From Sorex araneus (Eukaryota > Chordata > Mammalia > Eulipotyphla > Soricidae), in contig NC_073312.1 in assembly GCF_027595985.1 (NCBI RefSeq), positions 5,109,051 through 5,173,050 of the forward strand: a stretch of 64,000 nucleotides of DNA, in the 5' to 3' direction. The first letter of the stretch is position 1, and every line of letters starts with the position of its first letter. Positions 56,926 to 64,000 of this stretch are shown in pieces. The notes under the pieces were generated by a model that had not been told where the DNA came from, did no database searches, and saw nothing but the letters and a program-made list of their open reading frames with translations. The translations under genes were made by a program, and so were the position numbers.

Positions 56926-58787
56926 CCCAGACCCAGTACTGGGCAGACACCTCAGCCGGCCACGTAGCAGCGAACAGAGCACAGAGTCGACGGAACGGGG
57001 TCCGGGGGGGCACTCCCACCAGTGGGCAGCACACGCTGACTTGGGTCACGGGTCCAGCTTTGGTTCCGAGTCTGTGGCTTGTCAGTCACACAAACGCCAC
57101 GCCCCTCGCGTTGGGGGAGGAGCCACGAGGCCACGTGACTGCAGGAGGCCACGCCCCAGTCCCAGCCCTCGCTCTGCGGCTGACCCTTCACTTTCCCGGA
57201 GCCCAGGGTGGGGGCGGCGGGCCTGGGAGGGGGCTGCTGCCCTTTCTCACCACTAGGGATGCCAGGCCGGGTGTGACAGCGCCACGGGCTCAACCTCTGC
57301 CCTGCAGAGCCCGGGCGAGGCGGGACACCCGTGTGCCGGGAGACAGCTGGGTGCCAGGCCGGGGGGCCCCAGCGCGGTGGCCTCCACGGTGGGAATCCAG
57401 CAGGGGACGGGGGGTGGTCCCAGCCCCAGCCCCAGCCCGAGTGCACGGTCCCCACCCCCGGCCCCCACTCAGGCCTGAGGCTGGCCCCCGTGGCCCCTCC
57501 GGCGGGGCCTGGCTCTGCCCAGCCCAGGAGAAAGGGGCCCCTGGCTCTTCCCCGGTCGGGAGAGATTTACCCAGCCAGGAGGGTGTGCTACCACAGTAAG
57601 GCTCCCCGAGGGCCTCGGGTCCGAGCTGACACAGAGCTGGGCCCGCACCAGCACCGCCCATCATGCAGTTTGCTCCGACGAGGGGTGATTTGTCACCCTG
57701 TCCGTCCCCAGCCCTGGCCTGTGGACAGGTGCCGCCCAGTCGGGTCCTCTCCCTCCCCTCCCACCCCCGGAGGCTGAGAAGCCGTAGAAATGCTTGCAGA
57801 CGAGGCGCTGGCCACTGGCCAGTCCCTCCCGCCCCAGCCCAGCGGCCCTGGGGGTACCTCAGCCTCTGGGCTGTGGGCTGTCCCTCTAATGACCCCGCAG
57901 TGGTGGCTGTATTCGTCTCTGTCCCCAAAATGCAGAGCGAGCGATCAAGGCGGCAGGGCCCCGCGGGGGCAGAAGGGAGGGTGGATTTCAATATTTAAAT
58001 TCCCTGGAGGTGCCCTTGGCCTTCAGAACCTGCCCCTTTTGCTTGGAGCTCTATCCGGGGCTCGCTCTGTCCCCTGGGCCCTGTCCGGACCCCAGCAGGG
58101 CCCCCAACAGCACACGCCCTCTGACCCCCCAGCCTCCGGAATCCCGCCCTGTGTCTCTGTGGCCTCTGGGTTTCGTCTCTGTTTCCAAAAGGTCAGGCCT
58201 GAGTTTTCCTGATGATAATTGTGCGAGTGTCCAGCCCTCAGTTTCCAGGGCGGTCCCCACACTGCCCACTTCTCCCAGGAATGTCCGGGACACACCTTAA
58301 GGGGGAGGCTCCGATTCTGGCTAAGAGGACACCAACAATCTGCTCTCGGCTTTGTGGAAGGAACCAGAAGGGGCTTCTCCTAGAGCCAGGTGATGGGGAC
58401 AGCGTTGGGCACCGCCCGGGGTGTGGGCAGAGGGTGACCTCCCCAGCTCAGTCTGAGGCTGACCTTCCTGAACCCCAGTTGGCCACCTCCATGGTGAAGA
58501 GATCAGTGCTTGGTGCTCCGTTCTAACAGTTATTCAATCAGGTGCCCATTCGCTCAGGGCAGATGACTTCTGTACCCAAGGTGGCTTCTCAAGGCACTGG
58601 CGCCTCCTTATAAAGTCAGGCAGCAGGTTCCAGGAAAACGTCGGCTCTGGGCAGAGTTTCCCCTCCCGGCCCTAGAGGATGGCATCTTGGTGCAGGGGAC
58701 CCCCTGGACACAGCACTTGTATTTTTTGCCCCCCTGGCATTCTGGACCCTGCTGATGAGGTTTGAGTTTGGGGAATTCTCTCAACAG
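56926..58787. other. GC-rich intergenic sequence
   Basis: No gene recognised. A short AT-rich island (GGATTTCAATATTTAAATTCC) lies at 57982-58002. Confidence 0.4.
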
Positions 58788-58900
58788 TGAGGGGCTCTTC
58801 CTGGCTCCCTGCTCAGGCCCCTACGTGGTACCAGGAATCAAACCAGGGCTGGCCGGGCGCCAGGCAGCAAGCCTCGTACTCCCTGGCGCTTATCGTTTCC
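58788..58900 (-). mobile_element. Degraded SINE
   Basis: GGGCTCTTCCTGGCTCCCTGCTCAGGCCCC, GTACCAGGAATCAAACCAGGGC and a poor head match. Low similarity. Confidence 0.45.
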
Positions 58901-58909
58901 TTGTTAAAA

Positions 58910-59060
58910 AAAAATAATGGGGGGGCCATGCCTGGCAGTGCTCAGGGTTCACCCCTGCCTCTACACTCAGAAATCACTCTGCAGGGTGCCAGAGATTGAG
59001 TCTGGGCAGGCCACGTGCAGGGCAAACGCTCTCCCCGCTGTCCTACCGCTCCAGCCCCTG
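58910..59060 (-). mobile_element. Old SINE, antisense
   Basis: GGGGGCCATGCCTGGCAGTGCTCAGGG, CACTCAGAAATCACTC, GGGCAAACGCTCTCCCCGCTG and TACCGCTCCAGCCCC. Small internal deletion (no CCTATGGGATG box). Confidence 0.82.
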
Positions 59061-59067
59061 TTTTCTC

Positions 59068-59335
59068 TTCTTTTAACAGCCTAATGAGGGATCATTAACA
59101 CGGCAGACAGTTCACCCACTAGAATCCTTACCATCTGAAGTGGCACAAGTCTGTCCAACATCACAGCTGATTTTTGAAGCTTCCTGTTTTCTGCCAGCTA
59201 ACAACGCCCATCAGGCAGAGTGATTCACGTCCCGATACCCCCGGCCCCCGGCTAGACTCCCACTTACCTCCTTTCTGTCTCTGGAGACTCGCTCGTTCCA
59301 GACATTTCACATAGATGGATTCAGACGGTGGTTTC
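59068..59335 (-). mobile_element. Ancient L1 3'-region fragment, antisense
   Basis: TTTAACAGCCTAATGAGGGATCATTAACA... and TTACCTCCTTTCTGTCTCTGGAGAC, CAGACATTTCACATAGATGGATTC resemble antisense old mammalian L1 3' UTR. Decayed; boundaries approximate. Confidence 0.45.
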
Positions 59336-59344
59336 ATGAGATAT

Positions 59345-59486
59345 TTTATTTTTCTGGTTTGGGCAATGCTCAGAGGCTACTCCTGGTCCAGTGCTCAGGA
59401 TGCTCAGGGGACCCCCTGTGTGGTGCTGGTGTGAACCAGGCTTGGCCTCCTGCAAGGCATGTGCCTCACTATGGTCTGTCTCTCGC
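59345..59486 (-). mobile_element. Old SINE, antisense, whose head has expanded
   Basis: TTTATTTTTCTGGTTTGGGCAATGCTCAG, GGATGCTCAGGGGACCCC, GTGTGAACCAGGCTTGGCC and GCAAGGCATGTGCCTC follow the antisense SINE up to the position of its 5' head. There the minisatellite at 59487 begins in place of a single head copy. Confidence 0.78.
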
Positions 59487-59803
59487 CTGCTGTACTGTCT
59501 CACCCGCTGTGCTATCTCTCACCCGCTGTACTCTCTCCACCTGCTGTACTATCTCACCCACTGTACTATCTCACTTGCTGTATTATCTCTCACCTGCTGT
59601 ACTATCTCACCCACTGTACTATCTCTCACCCACTGTACTATCTCTCACCCGCTGTCCTATCTCTCACCTGCTGTATTATCTCTCACCTGCTGTACTATCT
59701 CTCACCCATTGTCTTATCTCTCACCTGCTGTACTGTCTCTCGCCAGCTGTGCTATCTCTCACCTGCTGTACTATCTCTCACCTGCTGTAGTATCTATCTC
59801 TTG
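59487..59803. repeat. 17-19-bp minisatellite made of SINE A-box units, about 17 copies
   Basis: Units such as CCTGCTGTACTATCTCTCA and CCCGCTGTGCTATCTCTCA match the antisense head of the SINE (CCCGCTGTGCTATCGCTCC). On the minus strand each reads TGAGAGATAGTACAGCAGG, covering the tRNA-type A box. Units vary at the GCTGT(A/G)CTAT positions and some lack one TC. The array starts exactly where the antisense SINE reaches its head, so it grew from that element. Confidence 0.92.
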
Positions 59804-60604
59804 GGCCCTCCCTATGGTTCCTTGTACTGTCCAGTAATATTCCAGCTGTGCCTGGCCACTGTGCCCAGGAGCTGTGGGTAAACAGGTGTGCTCGGGTGGA
59901 CCGCTGGACATTCCCCCGTGTGCCCACGATGCAGCAGCTGGCAGGCGCATCTGCGTCTGAGTTTCTGTGAGCACATACATTCCCGCCCCTGACCATACGC
60001 CCGAGAGCCGCGCGCTGGGTCAGCCGGCTGCTCTTTGGAACAATTTAAGTGCTGGGCTGTCCCCAGATCCGAGCAGCAATGCCCGAGGGCTCCAGATCCT
60101 TCACATACTTGCCCTCCCCCCCAGGTCTGATTGCCACAGAACTTTGACAAGAAACAGACGCGCCTGGGAAGCACCAGCTGGTGGCCCAGCTCCCTCGCAC
60201 ACGCGGACTCCCCTGACCACAGTAGCCGAGCCTCAAACTCAGTTCCCAAGGAGCATGGACAGGCCAGAGACCGGCCTCAACGTTTCTGGGGAAGCAGGTT
60301 TTGTTCGTCTAACACGACGGTTGCTAACGTCAGCGACAAACATGGTGTGTTAAGTTCCGGGGAGACGTTCGCTGATTGTTCCTGTGACTCGGCTGTTTCT
60401 GCCCAAGCAGCCTCATGGGTTTGCTCACCTGTTCTGTTCCTGTCACGCGTTTGTGACCTCGGACCTACTCATCCCTGCCCGGCTCCTAGGGAGGGTCGGC
60501 CCGAGGCCCGGCCTCTGGTCGCCTGCCCTGCCTCTGTTTCCTACTCCCTGCCAATCACTCTGGCGGGCAGACGGGCCTCACCACGAGGCTGATTGACTTT
60601 TCTC
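59804..60604. other. Intergenic, nothing recognised
   Basis: Unique sequence of balanced composition. Confidence 0.4.
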
Positions 60605-60935
60605 GGGGGCCTTAGAATGTTGGGCTTCCTGGCATGTGCTTGTTGGTCTGTTTCTACGTCTTTCCCTGCCAATTAACTAGCTGCCACGCTGACAAGGGTT
60701 TTCTTCATATGACATCTTATATAACGTTCCCATTTCATTTTCTAGAAAACTGCATTTGCATAAGGAGAATTATATTTTAAGTAAACATTTTTTAAGTTGT
60801 GCCAAGCCAGTGAATAACACTGTTGTCAAAGGAAGACTTTGATAATGTGTAAATTGTCAAGTTCAAAATTGTGCCTCATTTCAGATTTATTTTTAATTTT
60901 TAAGTAGCTGGGAAGTATTTATACTTTGAATTTTT
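60605..60935. promoter_or_regulatory. AT-rich unique island, candidate conserved element
   Basis: Strongly AT-rich, non-repetitive DNA in a GC-rich window, with CCAATTAACTAGC, an ATTTGCAT octamer (60754-60761), GAATTATATTTTAAG and TTTGATAATG. It may be a POU/homeobox enhancer or simply an old unrecognised repeat. Confidence 0.3.
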
Positions 60936-60937
60936 GC

Positions 60938-61094
60938 TTGAGGGAAGGGGCACACCCACCAGTGCTCAGGCCTACTTCTGGCTTTGTGACGAGCCCCTGG
61001 CCGTGTTCAGGAGGCTACAGGGTGCTGGAGAACGAACCGCAGTTGGCTATTGGCAAGACAAGTCTCACCCCCCTGTAGGCTCTCTCTGGACCCA
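60938..61094 (-). mobile_element. Old SINE, antisense
   Basis: GGGGCACACCCACCAGTGCTCAGG, CTACTTCTGGCTTTGTG, AGGGTGCTGGAGAACGAACC and a weak head at CTCTCTCTGGACCC. Confidence 0.65.
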
Positions 61095-61395
61095 CAAGCA
61101 TCATTTCTTTAAAAGAGAAATTACTCGACATCTTTATTTGCTTCCCAATTGTGCCATTTGACCTTTTAGTATTGGGCAGTAGAACTTCTTCACATGCTCT
61201 GGATTCAAATCCCTTATCAGCGATATGACTTGCAAATCTTCCTCCCTTCCTGTGGGTGTATGCATTTCATTAAAGTTAAAATTGAGATTCCATGTAGGAC
61301 TCGAAATGAGGCAACACTTTTCTACTTTGGATCCCAAATTGGGCATTTAGCTTCAGCAAAACACCATCATCTGTCACATTAAACTATGATCATTT
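61095..61395 (-). mobile_element. L1 fragment, antisense
   Basis: CTCTGGATTCAAATCCCTTATCAGCGATATGACTTGCAAATC and CTTCCTGTGGGTGTATGCATTTC are diagnostic of antisense mammalian L1 near the end of ORF2. Heavily mutated. Confidence 0.78.
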
Positions 61396-61570
61396 AGATG
61401 TCATTACTTCTGGAGCTTTATTTGTTAATATGCCCTATTTCTGCAGCTGGGGAAAAGTTACCTACAGAAATGAAGGAATCAATGCAGAGTTTTTTATTAG
61501 AATATATTTGAATATGATTATCATCAGAATCACTTAAATCTGCATGTTTGGGTGTTCCCCAAAGCGTTTC
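61396..61570. other. AT-rich intergenic sequence
   Basis: TTTATTTGTTAATATGCCC and GAATATGATTATCATCAGAATCAC; unique, unassigned, possibly more old L1. Confidence 0.35.
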
Positions 61571-61680
61571 ATCCTTCCTCTGCATCCTCCCCCGCCTCCT
61601 CCCCCTTCTCCCCCTCCTCCCCCTCCTCCTCCTTCTCCTCCTCCTCATCTTCATCTTCTTCTTCCTCATCATCTTCATCT

Positions 61681-61730
<50 letters not shown>

Positions 61731-62033
61731 TTCTTCTACTTCTTCCTCTTCTTCCTCTTCCTCTTCCTTTTTTCCTCTTCTTCCTCTTCCTCTTCTTCCT
61801 TTTTTCCTCTTCTTCCTCTTCCTCTTCTTCCTCTTCCTCCTCCTCCTTCTCTTCTTCTTCTTCTTCTTCTTCTTCTTCTTCTTCTTCTTCTTCTTCTTCT
61901 TCTTCTTCTCCTTCTCCTTCTCCTCCTCCTCCTCCTCCTCCTCCTCCTCCTCCTCCTCCTCCTCCTCCTCCTCCTTCACCTCATCCTCCTCCTTTACCTC
62001 CTCCTCCTCCTTTTCCTCTTCCTTTTTCTTCTT
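61571..62033. repeat. (TCC/TTC)n polypyrimidine array, 460 bp
   Basis: Runs of CCTCCT, then TTCTTC (longest about 61850-61905) and TCCTCC (61920-61975). Homopolymeric frames are compositional. It is contiguous with the tail of the antisense SINE at 62036. Confidence 0.97.
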
Positions 62034-62035
62034 GC

Positions 62036-62203
62036 TTTGCTTTGGGGTCACACCCAATGGTGCTCAGGGGGTACTCCTGGCTCTGTACTCAGGGATCGCA
62101 CCTGATGGTGCTCATGGAGACCATGTAGGATGCCAAGGATTGAACCCAGGTTTACCGGCGGCAAGGCAAGTGTCCTCCCTGCTGTTCTGTCACTCTGACC
62201 CTG
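62036..62203 (-). mobile_element. SINE, antisense, next to the pyrimidine array
   Basis: CTTTGGGGTCACACCCAATGGTGC, ACTCCTGGCTCTGTACTCAGGGATCG, GATGCCAAGGATTGAACCCAGG and CTGTTCTGTCACTCTGACCC. Complete from tail to head, moderately diverged. Confidence 0.85.
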
Positions 62204-64000
62204 GACCAGGTTCGTTTTTGGCTCCTCTTCCCCTGAAAGCTGACCCATAAGAAATATTCCTTTGTTGGCCGCTGAGTACTGTGATGAACTTGACCTCATT
62301 CGGGCCGCGACCCCAGAACCATGTGCTCCCCTCCCCCCCCGTGGCTATTATTATCCCCAGAAGCACCGGTTTGGCCTGCTCCGTGTCCAGTCCTTTAGAC
62401 TAGAGCCCCAAGTTCCAGCCCCCCGGAGCTGGCCCGCACTTCTGACCCGGGAGCAGCAGCAGTGAACGTTCCCAGGCTCCCATCCCATTCTCTCCGCACC
62501 CCGAACCCCACACCATCCACTTTCCCAGGGGAACCTTGGGAAGGTGGGTCCCCCGTGCCGCTCTCTCCCGCAGGCAGACGCTGGAGCCGGACTGGAAGCT
62601 GGCCGCGATGAGTGGAAAGTCTCACCCCAGCCTCTCCCCACACCGCCTGGGCTTGTCCTGTTTCCCCCTGGCTCTCGGCAGGTTTCCTGTGAGTCTGGCA
62701 GAAATCTGAGCCTGGCCCCCCAGGAGAGCATTTGCGGGGTGCCGTCTCCGGTTCTGGCTCCTGGAGGAGCAGAGCTGAGTCTCCAGTAAGTTTTGAGGGC
62801 GCAGGGCTTGTTCCCATGGTGGCCACTCCGTGAGGTGGGCGGCCACGTGCCTACAGCGTGGCATGGCGGGGGGGCACCCTTTCCCTTTCCCTCTGGCTCC
62901 AGCCGTTTCCTGGGGGACCCCAGTGCCTCGCTCCTTCCTGTGTTTCCAGACGGTGCTGACTGCCACACGGGGCCCGAAGCTGTCCTCGGTAGGGGCTCAT
63001 CACCGTGAGCCGAGCTCTGCACGGCGTCAGCAGTCACTTCCGGGAGGGGCTGCCGGGGGCAGTGCGGCGACTGTCTTGGATCACAAACGTCATTTCCCTT
63101 CGCTCCCAACGGACCGACCAAGCGAGCCGTCGGGAGGCAGAGCACAGCCGCCCAGGCAGCAGTGTCCAGGGAGGGGCAGGCCAGGGGCTCCGAGCCCGGG
63201 GTGGGGGGGGGGGGCGTTGACATTTGTCTGTCCCCGCTGCAGGCCTTAGGACGTCAGCAGCGGGGGCCGCTCTTGGGGACATACCCAGATTTCAGGCGTG
63301 AGAATTAGCAACGTGGAACAGGTGAGAAGACCCTGAATTTGTGGGTAGCGGGTGCCAGGGGGTGGTTGGGCCCTGCTCTTGCCCGGGGCAGGCAAGTGCC
63401 CCCCAGTCCTACCCACCCGCCAGGCCTTTCCCCTCAGTGACGCCCAGGAAAGCACCGTGACCCGCAGTGTCCTGCTTCTGATCCGAGCCCAGTTTTGCCA
63501 AAGCTCTGGGGACAGGAAGCGTTTGCCCAGACCTACAGCCATTGAGCCGATGGTGTTTTCAACCCTTCTGGCAAATTCCCCGCGTGCAGGGGTCGACACA
63601 CAGTTCCAGCTACGCCGGCTGCTTGTTTCTGTCTCAGGACAGAAGGGACAGGAGGCTTCGTGAGTTTCCCGAGCCATGATGTGAGAGGCCCAGAGTGCAC
63701 GGGGCTCGCCCTGAGGGCTGGAGTCTCCCCGCCTGTCCCCTCCCTAGCGCCCGTCACCGGTAAATGGACTGTGCAGAACACGGATGGCAGCGGGAATTTT
63801 CCAGAAACGGGAGGGTCCCCGTTGCAAGAGTATCTTTCAGGGAATTTCAAATCCCTGTGTCTGTATGTGACATGGTCATACGTGCTTGAAGCGACCTATG
63901 TGTGGTCCCTTCCGTGTGTCTTCAGTAAAGTGCTCTCGCCCCCAGAGAGATCTGGTCGGGACACACGGCACCAGGGCATGGATTTCTGTAACCCGGAGGA
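62204..64000. other. Intergenic to window end, nothing recognised
   Basis: GC-rich unique sequence with a G run near 63202-63214. No gene or family repeat identified. Confidence 0.45.

Noticed and set aside
59487..59803. Possible CRISPR array
   Set aside because: Units are contiguous without spacers, derived from a SINE, in a mammalian genome.

Overview
This window is nuclear DNA from a placental mammal, most likely a shrew (Soricidae, Sorex-like). The main evidence is a very abundant tRNA-derived SINE. Its consensus starts GGGCTGGAGCGATAGCACAG, continues through a CTTGCACGCGGCCGACCCGGGTTCGA-type B-box region and ends GTGTGACCCAAAAAGC. I associate this family with the common shrew from memory; no database was searched. 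Bacterial signals are absent: there is no operon structure, no ribosome binding sites and no CRISPR array.

I can support only one protein-coding gene, the orphan class A receptor GPR26 on the minus strand. It has three coding exons at 41268-40601, 34779-34666 and 22578-22332, split by introns of 5.8 and 12.1 kb. All four splice boundaries are canonical (GT..AG) and the phases agree. The joined frame is open for 342 codons plus stop, five more than the 337 residues I recall for human GPR26. Four of the five extra residues are a perfect 12-bp tandem duplication in the cytoplasmic tail. A CpG-rich first exon and 5' flank with GC boxes, an inverted CCAAT box and a (CT)n tract lie at 41.27-41.87 kb. 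The first canonical AATAAA downstream on the coding strand is at 19952-19947. Human GPR26 is on 10q26, a GC-rich, minisatellite-rich subtelomeric region, and this window has the same character.

Layout: 1-18 kb is intergenic, with 5'-truncated antisense L1 pieces (1.4, 2.5, 13.2 and 13.5 kb), one sense L1 piece (4.8 kb), SINEs and microsatellites, ending in a 0.8-kb (TTCC)n block. 18-22.3 kb is the GC-rich GPR26 3' side. 22.3-41.3 kb is the gene; its introns carry SINEs, MIRs, large CA and CATC arrays, a tRNA-Gly/SINE chimera and two candidate conserved noncoding elements. 41.3-64 kb is the 5' intergenic side, with old L1 remains (46-48, 59 and 61 kb), young SINEs with clear target-site duplications (46.9, 47.4, 49.1 and 55.2 kb), a 21-bp minisatellite (53.5-54.15 kb), a minisatellite built from the SINE A-box (59.5-59.8 kb) and a long polypyrimidine block (61.6-62.0 kb).

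I found no multi-gene system. The most unusual items are the A-box minisatellite, the antisense tRNA-Gly(CCC) fused to a SINE body inside one pair of target-site duplications, an 85-bp retro-insert of unknown origin with a perfect 16-bp duplication, the inverted SINE pair next to the last exon, and AT-core-rich islands that look like developmental enhancers.
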